The notes under the pieces are model-generated. The model was not told the DNA's origin, made no database searches, and saw only the letters and a program-made list of their open reading frames with translations. A program made the position numbers and the translations under genes. Positions 8,707 to 15,795 of a stretch of 64,000 nucleotides of DNA are shown here, piece by piece (positions within the stretch are counted from its first letter, which is position 1; each line of letters opens with the position of its first letter). This DNA is from an uncultured Treponema sp. (GTDB lineage Bacteria > Spirochaetota > Spirochaetia > Treponematales > Treponemataceae). The stretch lies in the NCBI GenBank assembly GCA_949299755.1, contig CASGBA010000002.1:345413-409412 (forward strand). Direction: 5' to 3'.

Positions 8707-8742
8707 TTAAGCTTCAAAATGCGATTAAGCTTCAAAATGCGG
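8707..8742. repeat. 18-bp tandem duplication at the endolysin stop codon
   Basis: TTAAGCTTCAAAATGCG occurs twice, at 8707-8723 and 8725-8741. The second copy codes for the last residues and stop of the endolysin, so the first is a non-coding duplicate just past the stop. A recent slippage duplication is the simplest reading. Confidence 0.7.
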
Positions 8743-9159
8743 AAGGTCACGTTCCTTCCATCTCCCGCCCCACGAAAGCCCGGCTTCCTCGCCGATTTCA
8801 CCCATAATTTCCCAGATGTTGTCCGGCGCCGTCCACCAGATTTTTCCGTCCTTCACCGGCACAAGGTCAGCCGCCCGCCCGCCTATGTGGTTGCTCGCAA
8901 GCGTCCATGTGTTCGGCGTCCGGCATTCCTCCTCCGTCGGCGTGTAGAGCCCGGCGGCCTTGTACATGGCCCGCACGTCTTCGGGCTTCATCCTGCCGCG
9001 GCTGTAATACGCCATCTGCGTCACAAGCTCCCGCCGTGTCTCCACAACGGACACCGTCACCCCGGCGCCTTCAAGCCTTTCGTCCCTCTTCATCATGTCC
9101 AGTGCGGCACGCACCTTCCGCGCGACTTCCGGCACAAGGTCCTCAATCCTCACGCTCAT
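8725..9159 (-). CDS. endolysin, M15-family L-alanyl-D-glutamate peptidase-like
   Basis: 144 residues from the ATG at 9159. Zinc-ligand motifs of the M15C (VanY-like) peptidases are visible: SNHIGGRAADL gives His91 and Asp98, and DLPHFEA gives His141 near the C-terminus. Such enzymes cut the peptide stem of peptidoglycan. There is no signal peptide, so release depends on the holin encoded next. The upstream AGGAGG sits ten bases before the chosen ATG; a TTG three codons earlier is too close to it. The 5' end overlaps the stop of the gene at 9143-9466. Confidence 0.88.
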   Translation of the reverse strand: MSVRIEDLVPEVARKVRAALDMMKRDERLEGAGVTVSVVETRRELVTQMAYYSRGRMKPEDVRAMYKAAGLYTPTEEECRTPNTWTLASNHIGGRAADLVPVKDGKIWWTAPDNIWEIMGEIGEEAGLSWGGRWKERDLPHFEA

Positions 9160-9466
9160 TTTCCGCAATCCTCCTGTTCATCACGTCCAGTTCCTTCCGG
9201 ATACCCCGCAGCGTTTCGGAGATGTTCTCTGTATTCACGTCGATTTTCACCATCGTCAGCATGGTGTCCCCCTTGAAGGAAAACAGCTCGCGGAATTTCT
9301 CCCTGTTGGATTCCTCGTGTTCCTGCATTTTTTCCTCAAGGCTCCCCACGCGCACGTCTATCCTCGTACTTTTTACGCTTATCTTGATGATGAACCCGAT
9401 AAGCACGCCGATCAGGGAAACGGCAGTAAGGGCAATGCCTGCAAGGGAAAGCAGCGTGTCCGTCAT
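9143..9466 (-). CDS. small membrane protein with coiled coil, lysis cassette
   Basis: 107 residues. One N-terminal membrane helix (LAGIALTAVSLIGVLIGFII) is followed by a long charged helix (VRVGSLEEKMQEHEESNREK), a layout seen in XhlA-like proteins and phage accessory lysis proteins. It is placed directly before the endolysin, with a 17-base overlap, and its ATG overlaps the preceding stop. It may anchor the lysis complex or act as a pinholin; no firm family match is visible. Confidence 0.6.
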   Translation of the reverse strand: MTDTLLSLAGIALTAVSLIGVLIGFIIKISVKSTRIDVRVGSLEEKMQEHEESNREKFRELFSFKGDTMLTMVKIDVNTENISETLRGIRKELDVMNRRIAENERED

Positions 9467-9756
9467 TCAAGCTTCGCCCTCACGGCGCGGTAACGCTCGC
9501 GCTGTGCCTCCATCATGAGTTCCAGACACTCCTTCTGTACGGACGTGTCCCCGCGTTCGATCCGGTCCCGCATTTCCTTCTCGTCCTCCGCAAATTCCGA
9601 AAGACGCGCCTGTGCCCGTCCGGAAAGGCGGCGTGCCGTCTGCTCGTCCCCGGCCTCCCGTGCCTTTTCCGCCCATCCTGCAAGCTTTTCAGCCGCCAGC
9701 AGGTCATCCGCCTGGGAGCGGATAAGCATTTTAAAAACCTTCCCTTCTTCCTTCAT
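9463..9756 (-). CDS. hypothetical helical protein
   Basis: 97 residues, almost entirely predicted helix and rich in Ala, Glu and Arg (EKLAGWAEKAREAGDEQTAR). There is no membrane segment. A good AGGAGG precedes the ATG, and both ends overlap neighbouring genes by four bases, so it belongs to the late operon between tail-associated and lysis genes. Function unknown. Confidence 0.65.
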   Translation of the reverse strand: MKEEGKVFKMLIRSQADDLLAAEKLAGWAEKAREAGDEQTARRLSGRAQARLSEFAEDEKEMRDRIERGDTSVQKECLELMMEAQRERYRAVRAKLE

Positions 9757-10115
9757 TCTTTTCCTCCTTCTGCCCTTGCGGACAATGCCGCATAAAGGCT
9801 GTCCACGGCGTCCCCGTCAAGTTCAAAACGCCCGATAACAGGTACGTCAATCTCAATCTTTCCCGCCCCGAGTTCCTTCCGGAATTCAGGCAGGACCGAT
9901 TCGTCAATCTTTGTCCCCTGTACAATCCCGCTTCCGGCAAGCGCAAGTCCTGCCGCCGTCCCTGCAAAAACGGACGCGGCCTGTTCCGCGTTGTTGATGA
10001 GACGGCGCACAATGACGGTGAAGGCGGCGCGTTTCGCCGCACCGGGAATTTTCGGCGTCAGGTTCTTTTCAACCCACGCATTCAGTACTTCCTTGGAATC
10101 CGAAATCTCTACCAC
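9753..10115 (-). CDS. hypothetical phage protein
   Basis: 120 residues from a GTG start with AGAGG upstream. A central Gly/Ala-rich segment (ASVFAGTAAGLALAGSGIV) could be a weak membrane or packing helix. I recognise no motif. It is coupled by a four-base overlap to the downstream gene, within the late operon between the tail fibres and lysis cassette. Confidence 0.65.
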   Translation of the reverse strand: MVEISDSKEVLNAWVEKNLTPKIPGAAKRAAFTVIVRRLINNAEQAASVFAGTAAGLALAGSGIVQGTKIDESVLPEFRKELGAGKIEIDVPVIGRFELDGDAVDSLYAALSARAEGGKE

Positions 10116-10163
10116 GTTTTACCTCTGCATTCCCGGAAGGCACTTCCCCTTCCGGAAAAACGG

Positions 10164-10658
10164 TCACGCTGCGGGCGTTGTGGCCGTGCCCGTAGCCGCC
10201 TGTGCAGGCGGGCAGATCGAATCAAGCGGCATTACCAGCTTGCCCGGTACAAACGTCGCGTTGACGTAGCAGAGCGTCTCCTTCTTCGTCGCGTCGATTT
10301 TGCTGTCTACAAAAGCAAGGTTGTCCGTAACCTTCTGGTTGACAACCGCCTGGTTTGCCGCAAGCTGGGCAAGCTCCTGTCCGAGGGCACTGAACCGCTG
10401 GTCCATTGCCTTGTACAGGTCGAGGATCTTGCTGTCCGTCTCCTTGCCGAGTACAAGCGCGTCGCGCTCGCTGCGCAGTTCCGCAATCCTGCCTTCCTGT
10501 TCGAGTTCGTAGCGGGATACGGGCGTGTTCTCGCTGCACACTGCGCCGGAAGCCCCTCCGCCAAGCGTCGCCCCAAGCGTACCAAGAATCTGTCCGATAC
10601 CCCCGATGTACCCGCCGATTGCACCCACGCGGTCTGCGGCCGTAAAGTTGATGGCCAT
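10164..10658 (-). CDS. uncharacterised phage protein, glycine-rich N-terminus
   Basis: 164 residues from an ATG preceded by AAGGAGGGG. The N-terminus MAINFTAADRVGAIGGYIGG leads into a Gly-rich stretch (about 14-40), then a coiled coil (about 50-125), and a C-terminal part with FVPGKLVMPLDSICP and an Ala/Thr tail. Small proteins of this build recur in gut-type phages without known role; the Gly-rich helix plus coiled coil could suit a virion or membrane protein. Function unknown. Confidence 0.65.
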   Translation of the reverse strand: MAINFTAADRVGAIGGYIGGIGQILGTLGATLGGGASGAVCSENTPVSRYELEQEGRIAELRSERDALVLGKETDSKILDLYKAMDQRFSALGQELAQLAANQAVVNQKVTDNLAFVDSKIDATKKETLCYVNATFVPGKLVMPLDSICPPAQAATGTATTPAA

Positions 10659-10758
10659 ATGCCCCTCCTTGATATGGTTTGTCTGCCTTCAAGGATACAG
10701 CTTTTCCGTCAGGATGGAAGTGCCGGAAAGACACAATAATGTCACAAAAAAAACACAA

Positions 10759-11052
10759 TTAAGCCAGTTTTACTGCATAGCGGCTGAGAAGCGTCCGGAC
10801 GTCCGGGCTGACGGAGGCTGAGGCAAACGTGCGGATTTTGCCGTATATGCCGCGGCGTATCCGCTGGACGTTCCCGCAGCTCATCCCGGTTTCCCGGCTG
10901 ATTTCCTTCACGGAAAGCCCCTCCCGGTATACCATATACGCTATCTCGCGCTCCCTGCGGGTAAGCGGGCAGTAGGCAAGGAACAGGTCCCAGTCGTCCG
11001 TGCCCATCATCCGCAGCATTTCCCGGATGGCGCGCGTATCCTCTCGTATCAT
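10759..11052 (-). CDS. helix-turn-helix regulator, sigma-70 region 4-like
   Basis: 97 residues from the ATG at 11052. Residues about 35-75 (LTRREREIAYMVYREGLSVKEISRETG followed by SCGNVQRIRRGIYGKI) resemble a sigma region 4 or LuxR-type DNA-binding helix-turn-helix. There is no effector domain. A TATAAT box overlaps the leader. It lies at the end of the tail region next to a divergent promoter (11076-11104), so it may control late transcription or the adjacent lipoprotein cassette. It is one of very few DNA-binding regulators visible in the prophage. Confidence 0.7.
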   Translation of the reverse strand: MIREDTRAIREMLRMMGTDDWDLFLAYCPLTRREREIAYMVYREGLSVKEISRETGMSCGNVQRIRRGIYGKIRTFASASVSPDVRTLLSRYAVKLA

Positions 11053-11075
11053 GAGGGGATTATACCACATCCCGC

Positions 11076-11104
11076 TTGACAAAACCATCCGGGTGGGGTA
11101 TTTT
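11076..11104 (+). promoter_or_regulatory. sigma-70 promoter of the lipoprotein cassette
   Basis: TTGACA (11076-11081), a 17-base spacer and TATTTT (11099-11104), followed at once by GGAGG. It drives the rightward NlpC/P60 lipoprotein and its neighbour, against the direction of the late genes, so these can be expressed in the lysogen. Confidence 0.75.
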
Positions 11105-11136
11105 GGAGGAAAATATGCGCTGTATGGGGGTGTACC

Positions 11137-11686
11137 GTGAAGGGAGCGTTTTTCTCCGCCGCACTGCTGGCGGCACTTGTCTTTCCCGCGCTCTCCATAT
11201 CCTGCAATCTTTCCGGGGATACCACAGGAGAACGGGTTACTGACTGCCCGGACGATATTGCACAGCGTGCCTTCCGATTTGCGGAACTTTATGAAACTTC
11301 CGGTGCAGAATATGAATTTGGAGGACAGTCCCCGTTGCGTTCTGTTCCCATGATTGACTGCTCTGGACTGGTTGTCATGTGTTATAAGTATGCGCTGGTT
11401 GACACACAGTATTTCCTTTTGCTGGATGATATGTCGGCGGCATATATGTACGAAAACGCATCCCGTTTAATTCCCTTAGAGCAAGCGCGGAAAGGCGATC
11501 TTGTTTTTATGGGAGAACCCGGCTCATCCAATATCAGTCATATCGCGCTTTTTGATGAAAAAAAACGGGAATATTTCCTTCATTGATTCCACGGAAAAAG
11601 AAGGAATCAATGGTGTGTCCAGGCGTTCTTATCCGGAAAACGATGGACGGTTTAAAGCATTCGGCGTGATGTTGCTTCAGTATTAG
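11137..11686 (+). pseudogene. NlpC/P60-family lipoprotein, frameshifted at an A8 tract
   Basis: From the GTG at 11137 a lipoprotein signal (Cys23 in LSISC) leads into an NlpC/P60 domain with catalytic Cys75 (MIDCSGL) and His135 (SHIALF). The family cleaves peptidoglycan peptides or related amides in the periplasm. At the run of eight A (11558-11565) the frame ends after FDEKKREYFLH, but dropping one A continues as FDEKNGNISFIDSTEKEG and on to a stop at 11686, which completes the fold. The gene is thus broken, phase-variable, or misread in sequencing. It heads a two-gene rightward cassette. Confidence 0.75.
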
Positions 11687-11722
11687 AGCAGTATTTCGCG
11701 GCAAAAAGGAGAGAGACAGACG

Positions 11723-12178
11723 ATGCCTTCCATAAAACTTTTACTGTCTGTTGTACTTTTATCTTTTGTATTTGCAGGATGTGAAGGAGGGTATTCCTGG
11801 CAAGTTGCCCCCGATCCCTATTCTTATCCTACGACGAATGTTGAGCAATTCCGGGAAAACGGCGGTTTTTATTTCCCTGCCGGAACACATGTTTATCAGT
11901 TTATCACTTGCCTGAATCTTTCCGGAACAACGGACTTGGATGTCGGTGAAGGCGATTGGCAGACGGTTCTGTATGAATGTTCGCCAACGCCATATACGCG
12001 GAACAGCGATTATGTTTTGCAGGTTTTGACAGTGACAAAAAACGACGGGCTATCAATATACACGTTTGAATTCGATTCGCAAAAAGGAATTTTAAAAGAT
12101 GAAGTTTTTCCGACTGCGGTAAAAGCCATCCGTGACGAAAAAAACAGATGGTGTTTTGTGCTATTGACGAATTCGTAG
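11723..12178 (+). CDS. putative lipoprotein of the phage cargo cassette
   Basis: 151 residues with a clear lipoprotein signal (MPSIKLLLSVVLLSFVFAGC, Cys20). The mature part is beta-rich with no known motif. It follows the NlpC/P60 lipoprotein by 36 bases with GGAGAGAG upstream and shares its promoter. Its 3' end overlaps the convergent tail fibre gene by 18 bases. It could be an immunity or partner protein to the NlpC/P60 enzyme, or a surface superinfection-exclusion factor; both are inference from pairing. Confidence 0.7.
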   Translation: MPSIKLLLSVVLLSFVFAGCEGGYSWQVAPDPYSYPTTNVEQFRENGGFYFPAGTHVYQFITCLNLSGTTDLDVGEGDWQTVLYECSPTPYTRNSDYVLQVLTVTKNDGLSIYTFEFDSQKGILKDEVFPTAVKAIRDEKNRWCFVLLTNS

Positions 12179-13243
12179 ATATCCCTCAGTGTCTTGCCAA
12201 ACAGCTCCTTGTATATTCGGCTGATTCGTAGGTAGATTTTTTAATTTAAAAGTTTTACCCCCCGGAGAATAAACATTAAAAGTTACGACAACCGGAAGTG
12301 GCATGTATGTGTGATAATCCTTCATATCACCACTATTAGTTGTTGCTGCAAAAAAGGAAGCGATTTCGTTTCTTTTCTTATCAAGAAAAAAAAGATATAG
12401 AGTATATGGGCCATTAAACCGCTTTCTTATATAAGAAAAACCAGTACTTCCATATAATCCAGAACACAAAGTGTATTCATTCTTTATGTAAGAATCATAA
12501 TAGGATAAAAGATCTGCCGTATAAGAAAATATTTTTTGGCTTTCTATGTTTGACGGATCTTCATTATCCAGTAATAAAGGACCACTGTCTATAAAACCGG
12601 CAAAGACAGCATCTCCTCCTATAAAAACACCTGAAGAAGAAATAAAAAAGCCTGTCTTATTTGGATCATAATCTTGCGATCTTATTATTCCTCCTTCAGT
12701 AAGGACAAGTTCCTTTGCAAAGAGCTTCTGCGCAAGGACTGTCCCGGCGACAAGCTTCTCTACCCACGCATTGGCGGCGGTTATCTGCACGCCGCTTTCC
12801 GCTGCCTCCTTCACCGCGTCGCCCAGCGCCTCCCACCAGCCGGGGTCTTCGTCCGGTACGGCAATCCAGTCCAGCCCGTCATAGCGGTAGAGCTTCCTGT
12901 CCGTCTTGTTCAGGTACGTGTCGCCCTTCTGGAGCGGGGTGTTGTCGCTCCGGGCGGCGGGAGGCACACTGAAAGCCCCCAGATACATCGGCGCAGGATT
13001 TCCGGCGGCGCCCTGTATGCCGTCTTTCAGGATAAAGACGTTCTGCCGTTCGATAAACGCTCCGGCGGGCGTGTAGTAGGTAAAGACAATCTCCTCCGTG
13101 CCCGGCGGGATTTTCAGCGAGCCTTCCGTGTAGTACAGCCCGAGCGCCTTCTCCGCCTCGTAGGTTTCCGCCGTGACCGGGATTTCCGTGAACGTGTCCT
13201 CGAAAAATGTAAGCGTATGAGCAACGCCGTCGCTGTACTGCAT
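12161..13243 (-). CDS. tail fibre / receptor-binding protein with AT-rich tip
   Basis: 360 residues; ATG preceded by AAAGGAG. The N-terminal half has fibre-like features (IPPGTEEIVFTYYTPAG, then a collagen-like DGIQGAAGNPAP and the segment KGDTYLNKTDRKLYRYDG) followed by a helix. The C-terminal part (about 180-360, bases 12161-12700) is beta-rich and AT-rich, unlike the surrounding GC-rich phage genes. This suggests that the tip was exchanged to change receptor specificity. It is the last gene of the fibre group. Confidence 0.75.
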   Translation of the reverse strand: MQYSDGVAHTLTFFEDTFTEIPVTAETYEAEKALGLYYTEGSLKIPPGTEEIVFTYYTPAGAFIERQNVFILKDGIQGAAGNPAPMYLGAFSVPPAARSDNTPLQKGDTYLNKTDRKLYRYDGLDWIAVPDEDPGWWEALGDAVKEAAESGVQITAANAWVEKLVAGTVLAQKLFAKELVLTEGGIIRSQDYDPNKTGFFISSSGVFIGGDAVFAGFIDSGPLLLDNEDPSNIESQKIFSYTADLLSYYDSYIKNEYTLCSGLYGSTGFSYIRKRFNGPYTLYLFFLDKKRNEIASFFAATTNSGDMKDYHTYMPLPVVVTFNVYSPGGKTFKLKNLPTNQPNIQGAVWQDTEGYLRIRQ

Positions 13244-13254
13244 CGGATTCTCCT

Positions 13255-13782
13255 TTATTCAAACTCCGCGAGTTTTGCCCTAAGCGCAATCGCTTCCCCC
13301 TCAAGGGACCCGAGCATGAACTTGTCCTCGTCCGTCCCGTTGCCGGAGAGAATGGCGCGCAAAGGCCGGACTGTCCGCGCGTCCAGCGCGTCAAGCTCCG
13401 CCGCAATCGCGCCCCGTTTCCGCTCGTTGTAAGCCTCTTGCGTTATGCGGCCAGCTGCCAAAAGCTCCTCGTCCGTAGCGGGCAAGAGTTTGCCGTCTTC
13501 CAGCTTCATACCGGGCGGAAGCTCCTCAAGACCCGCGGCGACTTTCTCCTCATACGTCAGCTCCACGAGCTCCTCGCCGTCAAACCGGAATCCCTCCGGT
13601 ACGCTTTCCAGCCCTTCCCGGATTAGCTCCGCTTGTGATTTCATGCTCCAGTCATCTTTGTAGTAAGCAAGCGGCAATCCAACCACGCCGGGAAAATCCA
13701 CAACCTGCTGTGCACCTTCCGGAAGCGTACTGCCGCAACCGTGTTCCGTTACGATTCCGTCTTTGATAATAATGTATTGCAT
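13255..13782 (-). CDS. tail fibre-associated protein, assembly chaperone-like
   Basis: 175 residues; MQYIIIKDGIVTEHGCGSTL followed by a helical C-terminal half (ALDARTVRPLRAILSGNGTD). It sits between two fibre genes, where Tfa-like chaperones are often found, and has a similar bipartite layout, but no decisive motif is visible. A minor structural role is the alternative. Confidence 0.55.
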   Translation of the reverse strand: MQYIIIKDGIVTEHGCGSTLPEGAQQVVDFPGVVGLPLAYYKDDWSMKSQAELIREGLESVPEGFRFDGEELVELTYEEKVAAGLEELPPGMKLEDGKLLPATDEELLAAGRITQEAYNERKRGAIAAELDALDARTVRPLRAILSGNGTDEDKFMLGSLEGEAIALRAKLAEFE

Positions 13783-13783
13783 T

Positions 13784-14974
13784 TTAAGCCGTCCTTTTCC
13801 AGATTCTGATTGTGCTGTTTACTGGCGTCACGTGTTTACTTGCGCCATAGATCGTGTTGAACCTAGATGCGTCAAATCCTATCATTCCAGGAGCTCCATC
13901 TTTCTCTCCGTCCGCGTTGTACGGGGAGGAAGGATGATTTCCTGCATCAAAAAAACATCCAGTCGCATAAACATCTTTGACTTTTTCAGTTAATTCTGAT
14001 GCAGAATAATACCCCACAATGTTGGGGAGCCCTTCTTTTTGGGAATTCCCAAATTCCACTGCGTTACCGCCCTCCGCTCGGAAGAATTCCCCGGCAAATT
14101 GGGAAGATATATTTTCCCACGTTCCGCCGAAAAGCGCGTCCGGCGTTGACTGCCCGGCAAACTGGATATAAATAAAGCCGACGGGAACAATCGCGGGCAC
14201 TTCCGGCAGGGAGAATTTCAGGTGATACGTCCTTGAGGACGGCGTGCCTCCCTGCGTGATTTCTACCGTGCTTGCCGAGTCGGGCGCGCCTCGCGCGATT
14301 TCCGCCGTCACGTTTTCGATTACGCCGGGATCGCCTTTCGGGATTCCAAAGGCAAAATGAAGCGTCCGCTCGCTTGGCGTTCCGCCTTGCGTGACTTCCG
14401 CCGTCGCGTTTTCAAGAGCGTCGATAACGGCGGCTTCCGCTGTCACGTCTGTCAATTCCATAGCGCGCGGCAAACCGAACGTCAAGCCGTATGTCCGCTG
14501 GCTCGGCGTTCCGCCCGTCTCAAGCGAAACGGTTGGCTCGGTTCCCGCTTCCTTCACAACGCCTTGTGCCGTCACACCGGTGATTTCCGTGCTCTTGCCA
14601 AGGGCGAGTTTCAGCGTGTATTCCCGCTCGTTCACGTCTCCGCCTTCGACAATCTCCGCGCTCGGCTCCTCGTTCGCCTCAAGAATTCTCGTTTCCGTCA
14701 CGAACGATTTAATCTTCGTCGCTTTCGGCAATCTGAACGAAAAGTCCATTTCCTTGTTCTGATCCGTTCCCGTCATCGCAAGCGAAACGGACGGCTCGCT
14801 TCCCGCGTCCACGGCCTCCGCCGCGGCTTCCGCCCGATCAATCGATACGCCGATTGCCCTCCGCGCGTTCATGAACGTCGCGCTTCCCGTTCCGTCCACA
14901 TTCTGGCACAAGAGCTTTGTGTCGTACGTCAACGGGATTTCCGGCAGATCCTTGATTTCAATTCCTGTCGCCAT
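13784..14974 (-). CDS. tail fibre protein with internal repeats and collar-like C-terminus
   Basis: 396 residues. After an N-terminal anchor, about five imperfect repeats of 45-50 residues follow (about 55-270); their clearest copies read TQGGTPSERTLHFAFGIPKG and TQGGTPSSRTYHLKFSLPE. The C-terminal domain (about 275-396) starts VPVGFIYIQFAGQSTPDALF and ends NSTIRIWKRTA, as in tail-collar or baseplate-tip domains that bind receptors. The start overlaps the upstream stop by one base and has a GGAGGG site. No diversity-generating reverse transcriptase is present in the window. Confidence 0.8.
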   Translation of the reverse strand: MATGIEIKDLPEIPLTYDTKLLCQNVDGTGSATFMNARRAIGVSIDRAEAAAEAVDAGSEPSVSLAMTGTDQNKEMDFSFRLPKATKIKSFVTETRILEANEEPSAEIVEGGDVNEREYTLKLALGKSTEITGVTAQGVVKEAGTEPTVSLETGGTPSQRTYGLTFGLPRAMELTDVTAEAAVIDALENATAEVTQGGTPSERTLHFAFGIPKGDPGVIENVTAEIARGAPDSASTVEITQGGTPSSRTYHLKFSLPEVPAIVPVGFIYIQFAGQSTPDALFGGTWENISSQFAGEFFRAEGGNAVEFGNSQKEGLPNIVGYYSASELTEKVKDVYATGCFFDAGNHPSSPYNADGEKDGAPGMIGFDASRFNTIYGASKHVTPVNSTIRIWKRTA

Positions 14975-15795
14975 TACTCCCTCCTCAAATACACAATGCC
15001 GATGTTGTCGCTGTCCGCCAAAATCGGCACGCCTTCGTCCGTGATAATGTAGATGGGCGTAAGTTTTACGCCGTAGATTCTGTCCTCGATGTACGGGCTC
15101 TCTCCAACCGGATACCAGTTTCCGACGCCAAGCTCGATGTTCTGCGGCAAGACAACCGCTTTAATTTCTCCGTAGTCGGTTTCCTTCTGTCCGTCCGTAA
15201 ACACGCCGTATTTTGTCGCCGTAATCTCGTCCGGCACATACGTTCCGCCTTCCTCATCGTCCTTTCCGTTTGTATAGACGTACTTCACGGAGGTTTTGGA
15301 CAACTGCATTTTGAAAAACGCCGGGGCGTCGCCCTGAAAGACCGTCTGCGCGTAGGTTTGATTTTCGTAATAATCCGCGAACTTCTTGTTGAATTCTTCC
15401 GCGTTCGGAATGTCCGTGTTCGCGTTCATGTTGTCAAACAGCCGCAGTGTCTCAAACAGATACTTGTGAAGCGCGTTGAAGCTCGCGTTATACAGCGTCA
15501 TGACGGCGTAATTCGCGAAGCCTTTCTCGTCCGCAACCTGATTGAGCGCGGCTGCCGTTTTGGTAATTTCTTCCCACTGCTTTTTGAGAATCTTTTTCTC
15601 AAGCGGCGTGATCACCGTGTCGTCGGAAAGCTCCTTCCAGTACTGTTCCTGCTGCTCCCGGATGGTGTTCTGTGAATTGACAAGCGTGTCCATCTGGCGG
15701 TATATCCCGGCAATGTTCCCGCTCTTCATTTCGCCCAGGACTTCAAGCGATCCGACTACAAGGTGGTTTTCCGCGCGGTTGTCCTGCTTGAGCAC
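14974..15795 (-). CDS. tail protein linking virion core and fibres
   Basis: 273 residues from a GTG directly after the stop of the giant gene. An N-terminal helical region contains DDTVITPLEKKILKKQWEEI, a motif common in phage tail proteins next to fibres. The C-terminal part is beta-rich (YGEIKAVVLPQNIELGVGNW). Position between the core protein and repeat-bearing fibre suggests a fibre-anchoring or adaptor role. No enzymatic motif is seen. Confidence 0.6.
   Translation of the reverse strand: MLKQDNRAENHLVVGSLEVLGEMKSGNIAGIYRQMDTLVNSQNTIREQQEQYWKELSDDTVITPLEKKILKKQWEEITKTAAALNQVADEKGFANYAVMTLYNASFNALHKYLFETLRLFDNMNANTDIPNAEEFNKKFADYYENQTYAQTVFQGDAPAFFKMQLSKTSVKYVYTNGKDDEEGGTYVPDEITATKYGVFTDGQKETDYGEIKAVVLPQNIELGVGNWYPVGESPYIEDRIYGVKLTPIYIITDEGVPILADSDNIGIVYLRRE

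Noticed and set aside
7879..9276. 465-codon rightward open frame across the lysis genes
   Set aside because: Composition is Arg/Ser/Pro-rich as expected for antisense of GC-rich genes; the leftward frames carry endolysin, holin and spanin features with good ribosome sites.
13784..14974. Diversity-generating retroelement, since BPP-1-like phages can carry one
   Set aside because: No reverse transcriptase, Avd gene or template repeat is seen in the window.
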